A model generated the notes under the pieces. The model did no database searches. It saw only the letters and a list, made by a program, of their open reading frames with translations, and was not told the origin of the DNA. Below, in pieces: positions 47,680-64,000 of a stretch of DNA of 64,000 nt. How positions within the stretch are numbered: the first letter of the stretch is position 1; the number at the start of each line of letters is the position of its first letter. The translations under genes and the position numbers were made by a program. Origin of the DNA: Pseudomonadota bacterium (GTDB lineage Bacteria > Pseudomonadota > Gammaproteobacteria > Burkholderiales > Ferrovaceae); contig JAGWIJ010000001.1 in NCBI GenBank assembly GCA_028873535.1, positions 1-64,000 of the forward strand, given 5' to 3'.

Positions 47680-48348
47680 TCAGGGGCTGACCTTGAGCCA
47701 CTTCTGCGTGCAGGTCGGGACCTCCGGGTAGTAGCCCTTGTCCGGACAGTACCAGCGCGATTCGCCGCTGGGGGTGGGCGCGGCCTGTGGTGCTGCCTGC
47801 GGCGCACTGCCAGCCGGCGGCACAGTGCTGGCAGGCGCCGGTGCGCTGCCCGGCGGCGGCGGCGCAATGTTCAGCGCCGAACCCGCAGCGACCTTGGTCA
47901 CCCGGGTCACGCCACCGCCCGAGGTGACCATCACGCGGTCACCGACCTTGAAACTCTCGTCGGCGCCCTGCGTGATGGCGGACAGGCGCCCGTTGTCGTA
48001 CTGGACCGTCACTTCGACACCGTTCTGGCCGGTCGAACCCTGCTCCACCGCAGAGCCAATCAGTGCGCCGGCAAGGGCGCCACCGATGGTGGCGATGTCA
48101 TTGCCACGCGCCTGGCCTACCGTATGTCCCGCCAGCCCGCCAACCGCGGCACCAGTCAAGGCACCGGCACCACTGTGCGTGCCTTCGATGCGTACCGTAC
48201 GCACGCTCATCACCGTCGCAAGTCGCACACTCTGTTCGCCGCGCACCGCACCGCGGTCATAGTCGCCACCACCCAGGCCGGGCGTGGTACATGCGCTCAG
48301 GCTTGCACATCCCACGGCAACGGCGAGCGCCATCATCCTGATCTTCAT
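47680..48348 (-). CDS. Glycine-zipper 2TM domain lipoprotein
   Basis: Lipoprotein-like signal (CASLSACTTPG), GAGALTGAAVGGLAGHTVGQARGNDIATIGGALAGALIGSAVEQ, C-term WYCPDKGYYPEVPTCTQKWLKV. Confidence 0.78.
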   Translation of the reverse strand: MKIRMMALAVAVGCASLSACTTPGLGGGDYDRGAVRGEQSVRLATVMSVRTVRIEGTHSGAGALTGAAVGGLAGHTVGQARGNDIATIGGALAGALIGSAVEQGSTGQNGVEVTVQYDNGRLSAITQGADESFKVGDRVMVTSGGGVTRVTKVAAGSALNIAPPPPGSAPAPASTVPPAGSAPQAAPQAAPTPSGESRWYCPDKGYYPEVPTCTQKWLKVSP

Positions 48349-48360
48349 CTCGAAACCTCT

Positions 48361-48726
48361 TCAGTGAACGGAACCGTCCGGCACCACCCGCAGCCAGGGC
48401 TGGTTGCAGGTCGGCACGGCCGGATAATACGCGTTGCTGCCAGGACAGTAATACTGGTAATACACTTCGGATGGCGCCTGCTGCACCACGATCGGCTGCT
48501 GCACGATGACCGGCCGCGGCGGCGCGTAGTAGTACGGCGCAAAGGGCGCGTAAGGTGCGTAGGGCGCGTACGGGTAGTAGGGATAGCCCGGGTAATAGGG
48601 GCCGAATCCCAGACTCAGTCCGAACTGCACCCGCGGACCACCGTCATGCGCCTGTGCCACGGCGCTGGCCCCCAGCATGGTCAAGGCCAGCAGCTGCAGC
48701 AAGCTGTTCCTGACGGTCTTCATCAT
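48361..48726 (-). CDS. Secreted Tyr/Pro-rich hypothetical protein
   Basis: Signal peptide; YYPGYPYYPYAPYAPYAPFAPYYYAPPRP; C-term YYCPGSNAYYPAVPTCNQPWLRVVP. Confidence 0.68.
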   Translation of the reverse strand: MMKTVRNSLLQLLALTMLGASAVAQAHDGGPRVQFGLSLGFGPYYPGYPYYPYAPYAPYAPFAPYYYAPPRPVIVQQPIVVQQAPSEVYYQYYCPGSNAYYPAVPTCNQPWLRVVPDGSVH

Positions 48727-48966
48727 CGTGTCCCTCGTCTGAACGGCCGTGGCCGCGGGAACGGACGTGCCCTGCAAGGTCGCCCTGTGCGCTACAACGT
48801 ATGTGACCACCATTCAGGTTGACAGGTCCTGAAGCCGCCCGGAGGCTTGTAACAGAATATTGCAGGCTGACGCGAGGTCCACAAGTTTTGGCGCACCACG
48901 GCCAGTCCTGATACCCTCAGCGACCGGGAATCGCACTCCCCTGCCCCTCTTCTTTCAGCACATCCG

Positions 48967-54871
<5,905 letters not shown>

Positions 54872-55029
54872 CAGAAGCCCGACACCCACAATACGGCAGA
54901 CATAACCGGATAGTGTACATCAGCACCGTGACGAACCTCATCGCTGCGGCCGGGGCCGCTTGCCAGCGCGGCGACTGCCCGCCTACCATCGGGGAATTGC
55001 CGCCACGGGGACTGCGCAGAGCGCGAAAC

Positions 55030-55827
55030 ATGGAAAATCTGGTCGAGATCGAGGGTCTGCATTTTGCCTATGGCGAACGCCAGGTGCTGCGCGGACTCGA
55101 CCTGGTGGTGCCGCGCGGCAAGGTGATCGGCATCCTCGGCACCAGCGGCAGCGGCAAGTCCACGCTGTTGCGCCTGATCGGCGGCCAGCTGCGCCCCGAT
55201 CGCGGCACCGTGCGCTTCAAGGGCGCCGATGTGCATGCCCAGGACACCGACGGTCTGTACCGGCTGCGCCGTGACATGGGCATGATGTTCCAGGCCGGCG
55301 GGCTGTTCAGCGACCTCAGCGTTGCCGAGAACGTGGCCTTTGCACTGCGCGAACATACCCGGCTCGACAACCGGCTGATCCAGGCACTGGCGGCAATGAA
55401 GCTCGAATCGGTCGGGCTGCGTGGCGCAGCCGGGTTGATGCCGGGCGAGCTGTCCGGCGGCATGGCACGGCGCGTCGCGCTGGCACGCGCCATTGCGATG
55501 GACCCCCTGCTCACCATGTATGACGAGCCCTTCGCCGGACTCGACCCGATCTCGCTCAATGCCGTCGCGCGGCTGATCCGTCGCCTCAATGATGCCCTCG
55601 GCACGACGTCGATCGTGGTCACCTACGACGTCACCGAATCGCTCAAGGTAGCCGACTACATCTACCTGATCGCCGACGGCAGCGTGGTGGCGCACGGCAC
55701 GCCGGACGAGCTTGCGAAATCCGGGGACCCCTATGCCAACCAGTTCATCCACGCGGAGCCCGAAGGCCCGGTCCCCTTCCACCTGCCGGGCGTCGCGCTG
55801 GGCCAGGACCTCGGCCTGCGCCGCTGA
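55030..55827 (+). CDS. mlaF: MlaF-like phospholipid ABC transporter ATP-binding protein
   Basis: LGTSGSGKSTLLRLIGG, ELSGGMARRVALARAIAMDPLLTMYDEPFAGLDPI, C-term QFIHAEPEGPVPFHLPG as in MlaF. Confidence 0.8.
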   Translation: MENLVEIEGLHFAYGERQVLRGLDLVVPRGKVIGILGTSGSGKSTLLRLIGGQLRPDRGTVRFKGADVHAQDTDGLYRLRRDMGMMFQAGGLFSDLSVAENVAFALREHTRLDNRLIQALAAMKLESVGLRGAAGLMPGELSGGMARRVALARAIAMDPLLTMYDEPFAGLDPISLNAVARLIRRLNDALGTTSIVVTYDVTESLKVADYIYLIADGSVVAHGTPDELAKSGDPYANQFIHAEPEGPVPFHLPGVALGQDLGLRR

Positions 55828-55971
55828 CGCTGCCGTTGCCGCACTGCGGCAAGCTTTGTTACAAATCGGCCAGGGGCAGCACAGCGTTGTGAGTGCGCAC
55901 GATGGCATGATCCGCTGCGCGTCGTTGCTCGCCCTGGACGTCCGCGTCTTCCCATCCAGAGATTCCCTTCA

Positions 55972-57270
55972 TTGAGCAAGCTCGCCAACGACGCCGTCGC
56001 CCCGCCTTCCCGCAGCGGTCACGGCCGCATCCTTGTCCTGGCCGTCACGCTGATCGCCGCTGCAGCCGGCACCGGATGGTGGTGGACCCATCGCACAGCG
56101 GCCGCCGAAGCCGGCGGCACCGCCACTCAGGCGAAGCCTGCCCCCTCCGGCACGGCTGGCGCCAGCCCGTCCGCCAACGGCAACGCCGCGCGCAAATCCG
56201 GGCGCGGCGGCGCACCCAGCGTGGTGGTCGCGCGGACCCGGCGTGGCGCGCTCGACATCTGGTCCGACGCCCTGGGGACCGTGACACCGCTCGCCAACGT
56301 GACCATCCACAGCCGCGTCGACGGCCAACTGATGCGCGTGCTGTTCCATGAAGGCCAGCAGGTCAGAAGCGGCGATCTGCTGGCGGAAATCGATCCCCGT
56401 CCCTACCAGGTGATCCTCGACCAGGCGTTGGCGCAGCAGGCGCGCGACCGCGCCCTGCTCGACAATGCGCGCGTCGACCTGAGCCGCTATCACGACCTGG
56501 CAGACCATGATGCGGTGCCACGCCAGCAACTCGACACCCAGATCTCGCTGGTGGCGCAATACCAAGCCGCCGTGCGTACCGACCAGGCGGCCATTGACAG
56601 CGCACGCCTCAATCTGGAGTTCTGCCGCATCGAATCGCCGCTCGCCGGACAGGTCGGCCTGCGCCAGGTGGATCCCGGCAACATCGTGCATGCCGCCGAC
56701 ACCACTGGCCTGGTGGTCGTGGCCCAGATGGACCCGATCAGCGTGCTGTTCAGCCTGCCGCAGGACCAGCTGCCGCAGTTGCAGCAGCGCCTGCGCAGCC
56801 ATCAGGCGATCGCGGTGCAGGCACTCGATCGCAGCGGCGCGCGCGTGCTGGCCGACGGCAGCCTGGCGAGCGTCGACAATCAGATCGACACCACCACGGG
56901 AGCGATCAAGCTGCGCGCGCGCTTCAGCAATCGCAGCGGCGCGCTCTATCCCAACCAGTTCGTGAACCTGCGCGTGCTGCTCGACACGCGCACCGGCGTC
57001 GTGATCGCGCCGACGGCCGCGCTGCAGCGCGGTGCCCAGGGCACCTATGTCTACGTCTTGAAAGTCGACCATACCGTGACCGTGCGGCCGGTCACCACGG
57101 GGCCGGTGAACCGCGGCGACATGGTGATCGATGCCGGGCTCGCCGACGGCGAACAGGTGGTCATCGACGGCATCGACAAGCTGCGCGAAGGCCTCGCCGT
57201 CGAGGTCGCCGACGCTGCCGGCGGCGGCGCCGCCCCCGCGCCCGGCAAGGCGGCACGGGGATCGCGTTGA
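55972..57270 (+). CDS. mdtA: RND efflux periplasmic adaptor subunit, MdtA-like (TTG start)
   Basis: [79 protein letters not shown]. Confidence 0.88.
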   Translation: MSKLANDAVAPPSRSGHGRILVLAVTLIAAAAGTGWWWTHRTAAAEAGGTATQAKPAPSGTAGASPSANGNAARKSGRGGAPSVVVARTRRGALDIWSDALGTVTPLANVTIHSRVDGQLMRVLFHEGQQVRSGDLLAEIDPRPYQVILDQALAQQARDRALLDNARVDLSRYHDLADHDAVPRQQLDTQISLVAQYQAAVRTDQAAIDSARLNLEFCRIESPLAGQVGLRQVDPGNIVHAADTTGLVVVAQMDPISVLFSLPQDQLPQLQQRLRSHQAIAVQALDRSGARVLADGSLASVDNQIDTTTGAIKLRARFSNRSGALYPNQFVNLRVLLDTRTGVVIAPTAALQRGAQGTYVYVLKVDHTVTVRPVTTGPVNRGDMVIDAGLADGEQVVIDGIDKLREGLAVEVADAAGGGAAPAPGKAARGSR

Positions 57271-60200
57271 ACCCATCGGCGCCGTTCATCCTGCGGCCGG
57301 TCGGCACCGCGCTGCTGATGGTGGCGCTGCTGCTGAGCGGGCTGGTGGCACTGAACTTCCTGCCGCTGTCGGCACTGCCCGAGGTCGACTATCCGACCAT
57401 CCAGGTGACCACGCTGTATCCCGGCGCCAGTCCGGACGTCACCACCTCGTCGATCACCGCCCCGCTGGAGCGCCAGTTCGGCCAGATGCCGGGGCTGAAG
57501 CAGATGCTGTCCACCAGTTCCGGCGGTGCTTCGGTGGTCACGCTGCAGTTCTCGCTGCTCACCAGCCTGGACGTTGCCGAACAGGAGGTGCAGGCCGCCA
57601 TCAACGCCGCCACCAGCCTGCTGCCCGCCGACCTGCCGCTGCCGCCGGTGTACAGCAAGGTCAATCCTGCCGACGCGCCGATCCTGAGCTTCTCGATCAC
57701 CTCGGACACGCTGCCGCTGCCGCGCATCTACGATCTGGTCGACACGCGCATCGCACAGAAGCTGTCGCAGGTCTCCGGCGTCGGCCTGGTGAGCATCGCC
57801 GGCGGGCAGCGTCCGGCCGTGCGCGTGCAGGTCAATCTGCCCGCGCTGGCCACCCTCGGCCTGGGCCTGGAGGACGTGCGCACGGCCATCGGCAATGCCA
57901 ACGTCAACAGCGCCAAAGGCAGCTTCGACGGCCCCCAGCGCGCGTCCACCATCGATGCCAATGACCAGATCAAGTCGGCTGCCGAGTACGCCGACGTGAT
58001 CGTGGCCTGGCGCAACGGCGCCGCAGTGCGCCTGGGCGACGTCGCCCAGGTGGTCGACGGCGCCGAGAACAGCCGGCTGGCCGCCTGGGACGGCCGTCAC
58101 GCGGCGGTGATCGTCGATGTGCAGCGCCAGCCCGGTGCCAACGTGATCGCCGTGGCCGACCGCATCAAGACGCTGTTGCCCGGTTTGCAGGCAACGCTGC
58201 CGGGTGATCTGCACATCACGCCGCTCAGCGATCGCACGGTCACCATCCGGGCCTCGGTCACCGATGTCGCCTACGAACTGGCGCTGGCGGTCGCGCTGGT
58301 GGTGCTGGTGATCTACATCTTCCTGGCCGACCTGCGTGCCACGATGATCCCCGGCGTGACGGTGCCGCTGTCCCTGATCGGCACGCTGGGGGTGATGTAC
58401 CTGGCGGGCTACAGCATCAACAACCTCACGCTGATGGCGCTGACCATTGCGACGGGCTTCGTGGTCGATGATGCCATCGTGATGATCGAGAACATCAGCC
58501 GCTATCTCGAGGCCGGGGAGCGTCCGCTGCAGGCGGCCCTGCGCGGCTCCGCACAGATCGGCTTCACGATCATCTCGCTGACCTTCTCGCTGATCGCGGT
58601 GCTCATTCCCCTGCTGTTCATGGGCGATGTGGTGGGACGCCTGTTCCGCGAATTTGCCGCCACGCTGGCGGTGGCGATCCTGATCTCGGCGGCCATCTCG
58701 CTGACCCTGACGCCGATGATGTGCGCACATTTGCTGCACGCCCGGCCGCGCCATGGCAAAGGCAAGGGCGAAGCAGCTACCGGCGGCGTGGAGCCGGCCG
58801 AGGAAGGCAACGAACCGCTGGGCGGCCGCCTGATGCAGACCACCATCCGCCTGTACGCACGCATCCTGGACCGCGCGCTGCAGTTCCGCTCGGTGACCCT
58901 GCTGATCGCCGCCGCCAGCTTCGCCCTTACCGTGGCACTGTACCTGTCAGTCCCCAAGGGATTCTTCCCGGTACAGGACACCGGCCTGCTCTCCGGCGTC
59001 ACCGAGGCCCCGCAAAGCATCTCCTTCCAGGCCATGAGCCAGCGCCAGCAGGCGCTGGCCGCCGCGTTGCTGGAGGATCCCGCCGTGGCGCGGGTGTCCT
59101 CGACGGTCGGTATCGACGGTGTCAATGCCACGCTCAACACCGGACGCATGTCGATCAGCCTGAAGCCGCTCGACCAGCGTCCGGGCATCAGCATCTCCGC
59201 TTTGATCCGGCGCCTGCAGGCCAGGATGGACGGCGTCGCCGGCATCCACGCCTATCTTCAGCCGGTGCAGGACCTGTCGGTCGAAGACCGTGCCACCCGC
59301 TCGCAGTACCAGCTCACGCTGGAAGATCCCGATGCCACCGAACTCGCCACTTCGGTGCCGCGACTGGTCGAGCGGCTGCGGCAGTTGCCTGAACTGGCCG
59401 ATGTCGGCAGCGACCTGCAGAACGAGGGGCTGCAGGCCTACGTGAGCATCGATCGCGATACCGCCGGCCGGCTCGGCATCAGCGCGGCGGCCATCGACAA
59501 TGCCATCTACGATGCCTTCGGCCAACGCCTGGTGTCCACCATCTTCACCCAGACCAACCAGTACCGCGTGATCCAGGAGGCGGGCCCGGATTTCCAGCAA
59601 GGCATGGCGGCGCTGGCCTCGCTCTATGTGCCCACCGCCAGCGGCACCCAGGTCAGGCTGGACAGCGTGGCACGCATCAGCGAGAGCAGCGGGGCCCTGG
59701 TGGTGAACCACCTGGGCCAGTTCCCGGCCGCCACCGTGAGCTTCAACCTCGCGCCGGGCGTGGCCCTCGGTGACGCCGTCGCGGCGATCGAGCGCGCACG
59801 CTCCGGGCTGGCACTGCCGGTTTCGCTGCAGAGCGATTTCCAGGGCGCCGCGCTGGCCTACCAGGCCTCGCTGTCCAATACCCTGCTGCTGGTGCTGGCA
59901 GCCGTGGTGACCATGTACATCGTGCTCGGCGTGCTCTACGAGAGCTACATCCATCCGGTGACCATCCTGTCCACGCTGCCCTCGGCCGCCGTGGGTGCGC
60001 TGCTGGCGCTCAAGGTGAGCCGCAGCGATCTCGGCATCCTCGCCGTGATCGGCATCATCCTGCTGATCGGCATCGTCAAGAAGAACGCCATCATGATGAT
60101 CGACTTCGCGCTCGACGCCCAGCGCCGGCGCGGCATGACGCCGCTCGAAGCGATCCGCAGCGCCTGCCTGCTGCGTTTCCGGCCGATCCTGATGACCACC

Positions 60201-60419
60201 TGTGCCGCGCTGTTTGCCGCCATCCCGCTGATGCTGAGCCACGGCGTGGGCGCCGAGCTGCGCCGCCCGCTGGGCATCACCATGGTCGGCGGCCTGCTGG
60301 TGAGCCAGGTGCTGACCCTGTTCACCACCCCGGTGATCTACCTGGCTTTCGATGCCATCGCGCGGTGGCTCGGAATGGCCGAGAGGCCACCCGCCAATGC
60401 CGAAGCCGACGCCGCCTGA
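57267..60419 (+). CDS. mdtB: RND efflux transporter permease, MdtB-like
   Basis: [70 protein letters not shown]; 4-nt overlap with adaptor. Confidence 0.92.
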   Translation: MNPSAPFILRPVGTALLMVALLLSGLVALNFLPLSALPEVDYPTIQVTTLYPGASPDVTTSSITAPLERQFGQMPGLKQMLSTSSGGASVVTLQFSLLTSLDVAEQEVQAAINAATSLLPADLPLPPVYSKVNPADAPILSFSITSDTLPLPRIYDLVDTRIAQKLSQVSGVGLVSIAGGQRPAVRVQVNLPALATLGLGLEDVRTAIGNANVNSAKGSFDGPQRASTIDANDQIKSAAEYADVIVAWRNGAAVRLGDVAQVVDGAENSRLAAWDGRHAAVIVDVQRQPGANVIAVADRIKTLLPGLQATLPGDLHITPLSDRTVTIRASVTDVAYELALAVALVVLVIYIFLADLRATMIPGVTVPLSLIGTLGVMYLAGYSINNLTLMALTIATGFVVDDAIVMIENISRYLEAGERPLQAALRGSAQIGFTIISLTFSLIAVLIPLLFMGDVVGRLFREFAATLAVAILISAAISLTLTPMMCAHLLHARPRHGKGKGEAATGGVEPAEEGNEPLGGRLMQTTIRLYARILDRALQFRSVTLLIAAASFALTVALYLSVPKGFFPVQDTGLLSGVTEAPQSISFQAMSQRQQALAAALLEDPAVARVSSTVGIDGVNATLNTGRMSISLKPLDQRPGISISALIRRLQARMDGVAGIHAYLQPVQDLSVEDRATRSQYQLTLEDPDATELATSVPRLVERLRQLPELADVGSDLQNEGLQAYVSIDRDTAGRLGISAAAIDNAIYDAFGQRLVSTIFTQTNQYRVIQEAGPDFQQGMAALASLYVPTASGTQVRLDSVARISESSGALVVNHLGQFPAATVSFNLAPGVALGDAVAAIERARSGLALPVSLQSDFQGAALAYQASLSNTLLLVLAAVVTMYIVLGVLYESYIHPVTILSTLPSAAVGALLALKVSRSDLGILAVIGIILLIGIVKKNAIMMIDFALDAQRRRGMTPLEAIRSACLLRFRPILMTTCAALFAAIPLMLSHGVGAELRRPLGITMVGGLLVSQVLTLFTTPVIYLAFDAIARWLGMAERPPANAEADAA

Positions 60420-60426
60420 GACCGTC

Positions 60427-63400
60427 GTGAACCTGTCCCGACCGTTCATTCTGCGCCCGGTGGCGACCACCCTGCTCACCCTGGGCATCTTCCTGGTCGG
60501 TCTGGTCGCCTTCTTCCTGTTGCCGGTGTCGCCGCTGCCGCAGGTGGATTTCCCGGTGATCTCGGTGGCCGCCTCGCTGCCCGGCGCCAATCCGGAGAAC
60601 ATGGCTGCGACCGTGGCGACCCCGCTCGAAAGGGCGCTCGGGCGTATCGCCGGCATCAACGAGATGACCTCGCAGAGCACGCTCGGCAACACGCGCATCA
60701 ATGCGCAGTTCGACCTGGCGCGCAACATCGACGGCGCCGCGCGCGACGTGCAGGCGGCGATCAACGCGGCGCGCACACTGCTGCCCACCGGCCTGCCCAG
60801 CAATCCCAGCTACCACAAGTTCAATCCGGCCGATGCGCCGATCATGGTCATGGCGCTGACCTCGGGTTCGCTGAGCCAGGGCCAGCTCTACGATGCCGCC
60901 TCCACCATCCTCGCGCAGAAGCTGTCGCAGATCGACGGCGTCGGGCAGGTGCAGGTGGGCGGCAGTTCACTGCCGGCCGTGCGCGTCGATGTCAATCCGC
61001 AGGCACTCGCGCGCATGGGACTGTCGATGGAGGCGGTGCGCGCCACCGTCGTCCAGGGCAACGTCAACCGGCCCAAGGGCGTCCTCGAGGAGGGCGACCG
61101 GCGCTGGCAGATCCAGGCCAATGACCAGGCAATGCGCGCACGCGACTACCGGCCGATGATCGTGGCGTGGCGCAACGGCGCCCCGGTGCGTCTGCAGGAC
61201 GTCGGCACCATCAGCGATTCGGTGCAGGACATCCGCAATGCCGGCCTGTTCAACGGCAAGGACGCGGTGCTGCTGATCATCTCGCGCCAACCGGGCGCCA
61301 ACATCATTTCCACGGTCGATCGCGTCACCGCGTTGATGCCGGTGCTGCGCGCCGAGATCCCGCCCGCTGCCACGCTGTCGATCGTGATCGACCGCACACC
61401 GACCATCCGTGCCTCGCTGCGCGACGTCGAACGCACGCTGGTGATCTCGACGGTGCTGGTCATCGGCGTGGTGTTCCTGTTCCTGCGCAGCCTGCGCGCC
61501 ACGCTGGTGCCGATGGTGGTCGTGCCGGCCAGCCTGATCGGCACGTTCGCGGTGATGTACCTGCTCCACTACAGCCTCGACAACCTGTCGCTGATGGCCC
61601 TGACGGTGGCCACCGGCTTCGTGGTCGACGACGCCATCGTCGTGCTGGAGAACATCCAGCGCCACATCGAAGGCGGGCAGACGCCTGTCCAGGCGGCCCT
61701 GCGCGGTGCGCGTGAGGTCGGTTTCACGGTGCTGTCGATCAGCCTGTCGCTGATTGCCGTGTTCCTGCCGATCCTGGCCATGGGCGGACTGGTCGGCCGA
61801 CTGTTCCGCGAATTCGCCGTGGTGCTTTCGGCCGCCATCCTGGTATCGCTGCTGGTCTCGCTCACCACCACCCCGATGATCTGCGGCCGCCTGCTGCGCC
61901 GGCCGGCCGGCCCGGTCGAAACCGAACACGGTGCCGCCATGGTGCTGGCCAGGACGGGTGGCGCGTTCGGCTGGCTGCTGCGCGGCTATGCGCACAGCCT
62001 CGAATGGGCCCTGCGGCACCGGCGCCTGGTCCTGGTCGGTCTGCTCGCCACGGTCAGTCTCAACATCTGGCTCTACACCATTGTGCCCAAGGGCTTCTTC
62101 CCGCAACAGGACACCGGCCGCCTGATCGGCCAGGTGCAGGCCGACCAGAGCATCTCTTTCCAGGCCATGCGCGAGAAGCTGGCGCGCTACATTGCCATCA
62201 TCGGCAAGGATCCGGCCGTGGAGAACGTGATCGGCTTCACGGGCGGCGGTCAGCGCAACGGGGCCACGGTCTTCGTCGCGCTGCGTGAGCAGCGCCAGCG
62301 CAAGCTCAACGCCGACGCGGTGATCAATCGGCTGCGCAAGCCACTGGCCATGGTTCCCGGCGCCAGCATCTACCTGCAGTCGGTGCAGGACCTGCGTGTC
62401 GGCGGGCGGCCGGGCAACGCGCAGTACCAGTACACCCTGCAGGGCGAGGATCTGGACCAGCTCAAGCAGTGGGCGCCGCGCATCCTCGCCGACCTGCAGC
62501 AGGACCGGCGTCTGGCCGATGTCAGCGCCGACCAGCAGGATCGCGGACTCAGCAATTCGCTGCACATCGACCGCGACAGTGCCAGCCGGCTCGGCATCAC
62601 GCCGGCCATGATCGACGCCGTGCTGGGTGACTCCTACGGTCAGCGCCAGATCTCGGTGATCTACAACACCCTCAACCAGTACCAGGTGGTGCTGGGCAGC
62701 AGTCCGGACCAGTTGCAGAGCCAGCGCAGCCTGGACGACACCTACATCGTGACGGCCGCCGGCCTGTCCGTGCCGCTGCGCGCGATCGCGACACGCAGCG
62801 TCTCTGCGAGTGCGCTCACCGTCAACCACCAGGGCCAGTTCGCCGCCACCACCTTCAGCTTCAACCTTGCGCCCGGCGTGGCACTGGGCGAGGCTACCAA
62901 GGCGATCGACGGCGTGATGAACCGGCTCGGCGTGCCTGCCACCATCATCGGCGGCTTCCAGGGCACAGCCAAGGTATTCCAGGATTCACTGGCCAACCAG
63001 CCGCTGCTGCTGGTGTGCGCGCTGCTCGCGATCTACATCGTGCTCGGCATCCTGTACGAGAGCCTGATCCACCCCGTCACCATCCTGTCGACCCTGCCCT
63101 CCGCCGGCGTCGGCGCCCTGCTGGCACTGCTGGCCAGCCACGTCGAGTTCAACCTGATCGCGCTGATCGGGGTGATCCTGCTGATCGGCATCGTCAAGAA
63201 GAACGCCATCATCATGATCGACTTCGCACTGTCCTGGCAGCGCGAGCATCAGGGCAGCGCCTTCGAGGCCATCCGCGAGGCCTGCATCCTGCGCTTCCGG
63301 CCCATCATGATGACCACCGCTGCCGCCATGCTGGGCGCGGTTCCCCTGGCCGTCGGCTTCGGCGAAGGCGCCGAGCTGCGTCAGCCGCTTGGCATATCGA

Positions 63401-63495
63401 TCGTCGGCGGCCTGCTGGTCAGCCAGTTGCTGACCCTGTACACCACCCCCGTGGTCTATCTCTACCTGGACCGACTGCGCAGGAACCGGACATGA
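60427..63495 (+). CDS. mdtC: RND efflux transporter permease, MdtC-like
   Basis: [69 protein letters not shown]; start GTG 60427 or ATG 60397. Confidence 0.92.
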   Translation: MNLSRPFILRPVATTLLTLGIFLVGLVAFFLLPVSPLPQVDFPVISVAASLPGANPENMAATVATPLERALGRIAGINEMTSQSTLGNTRINAQFDLARNIDGAARDVQAAINAARTLLPTGLPSNPSYHKFNPADAPIMVMALTSGSLSQGQLYDAASTILAQKLSQIDGVGQVQVGGSSLPAVRVDVNPQALARMGLSMEAVRATVVQGNVNRPKGVLEEGDRRWQIQANDQAMRARDYRPMIVAWRNGAPVRLQDVGTISDSVQDIRNAGLFNGKDAVLLIISRQPGANIISTVDRVTALMPVLRAEIPPAATLSIVIDRTPTIRASLRDVERTLVISTVLVIGVVFLFLRSLRATLVPMVVVPASLIGTFAVMYLLHYSLDNLSLMALTVATGFVVDDAIVVLENIQRHIEGGQTPVQAALRGAREVGFTVLSISLSLIAVFLPILAMGGLVGRLFREFAVVLSAAILVSLLVSLTTTPMICGRLLRRPAGPVETEHGAAMVLARTGGAFGWLLRGYAHSLEWALRHRRLVLVGLLATVSLNIWLYTIVPKGFFPQQDTGRLIGQVQADQSISFQAMREKLARYIAIIGKDPAVENVIGFTGGGQRNGATVFVALREQRQRKLNADAVINRLRKPLAMVPGASIYLQSVQDLRVGGRPGNAQYQYTLQGEDLDQLKQWAPRILADLQQDRRLADVSADQQDRGLSNSLHIDRDSASRLGITPAMIDAVLGDSYGQRQISVIYNTLNQYQVVLGSSPDQLQSQRSLDDTYIVTAAGLSVPLRAIATRSVSASALTVNHQGQFAATTFSFNLAPGVALGEATKAIDGVMNRLGVPATIIGGFQGTAKVFQDSLANQPLLLVCALLAIYIVLGILYESLIHPVTILSTLPSAGVGALLALLASHVEFNLIALIGVILLIGIVKKNAIIMIDFALSWQREHQGSAFEAIREACILRFRPIMMTTAAAMLGAVPLAVGFGEGAELRQPLGISIVGGLLVSQLLTLYTTPVVYLYLDRLRRNRT

Positions 63496-64000
63496 AGCTG
63501 CTACCCGTCACCCTCGTGTTGCTGCTCGCTGCCTGCGCCGGTGCGCCGGTGCTCCAGCGCCCGACGCCACTCGGCGTGGCGCCGGCATGGCACGTGCCCG
63601 AGGGCTTCAAGCTGGCCCAGCCGGGCACGGCCAGGCTGCCGCCAGACTGGTGGCGGGCTTATGGCGATGCCCTGCTCGACGAACTCGAGCAGGCGGTGGC
63701 GCCGGCCAACCAGACCCTGGCGCAGGCCGACGCCCAGTACCGCCAGGCACTCGCCGCCGTCGGCACGGCACGCGCCAGCCTGTATCCGGGTGCCACCCTG
63801 AATGCCGGCGCCGCGCGCTCGCAACAGCCGATCCTGACCAACGGCGGCGGCCTCGCCGCCAGCCAGCCGGCGAGCAATCTCTATACGCTCACCGGACAGG
63901 TGAGCTGGGAGCCCGATCTGTGGGGCGCCATCCACGCCAACGTCAGTTCGGCCGAGGCCAGCGCCGAAGCCAGCCTCGACGCGCGTGACGCCATGCTGCT
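63492..64000 (+). CDS. RND efflux outer-membrane lipoprotein (NodT/OprM family), 3' end outside window
   Basis: MKLLPVTLVLLLAACAGAPVLQRP lipobox; FKLAQPGTARLPPDWWRAYGDALLDELEQAVAPANQTLAQADAQYRQA. Confidence 0.87.
   Translation, partial: MKLLPVTLVLLLAACAGAPVLQRPTPLGVAPAWHVPEGFKLAQPGTARLPPDWWRAYGDALLDELEQAVAPANQTLAQADAQYRQALAAVGTARASLYPGATLNAGAARSQQPILTNGGGLAASQPASNLYTLTGQVSWEPDLWGAIHANVSSAEASAEASLDARDAML

Noticed and set aside
57051-58754. 567-aa minus-strand ORF opposite mdtA/mdtB
   Set aside because: Asp/His/Arg/Gln-rich antisense artifact over conserved RND genes.

Overview
The window is a high-GC, gene-dense bacterial chromosome segment. Gene content resembles a betaproteobacterium, but that is inference because no rRNA, tRNA or phylogenetic marker was examined. 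I assign about 55 coding features. Main blocks: (i) xylulokinase, a CheA-like ATPase, an HDAC-family deacetylase next to a Pat-type acyl-CoA synthetase/GNAT fusion, acetoacetate decarboxylase, 3-hydroxybutyrate dehydrogenase and an S53 peptidase; (ii) a small decayed accessory patch (10.8-12.7 kb) with a HAF-repeat remnant, an apparently intact FitAB/VapBC-type toxin-antitoxin pair and what I read as an unannotated, frameshifted and internally deleted RES-Xre toxin-antitoxin remnant; (iii) a second-messenger block with a PAS protein, a GGEEF cyclase and a tightly coupled secreted globin / cupredoxin / GGDEF-EAL / DUF3034 operon; (iv) a long chemosensory region (25.8-40.7 kb) in which a CheR / MCP-like / STAS / receiver-SpoIIE-HATPase group faces a convergent cheYAW-MCP-cheRDB cluster. 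The receiver of the SpoIIE protein lacks the canonical phosphoacceptor Asp, Thr and Lys; (v) DUF5666 lipoprotein, carbonic anhydrase, TAXI binding protein, ECF sigma/anti-sigma, cytochrome b561 + molybdopterin oxidoreductase, EttA, a SNF2 helicase whose ORF runs antisense into ettA, an orphan MlaF-like ATPase with a substituted H-loop histidine, and an MdtABC-type RND pump with an outer-membrane factor. No CRISPR array, rRNA or tRNA was recognised. All assignments come from reading motifs by eye; no database searches were run.
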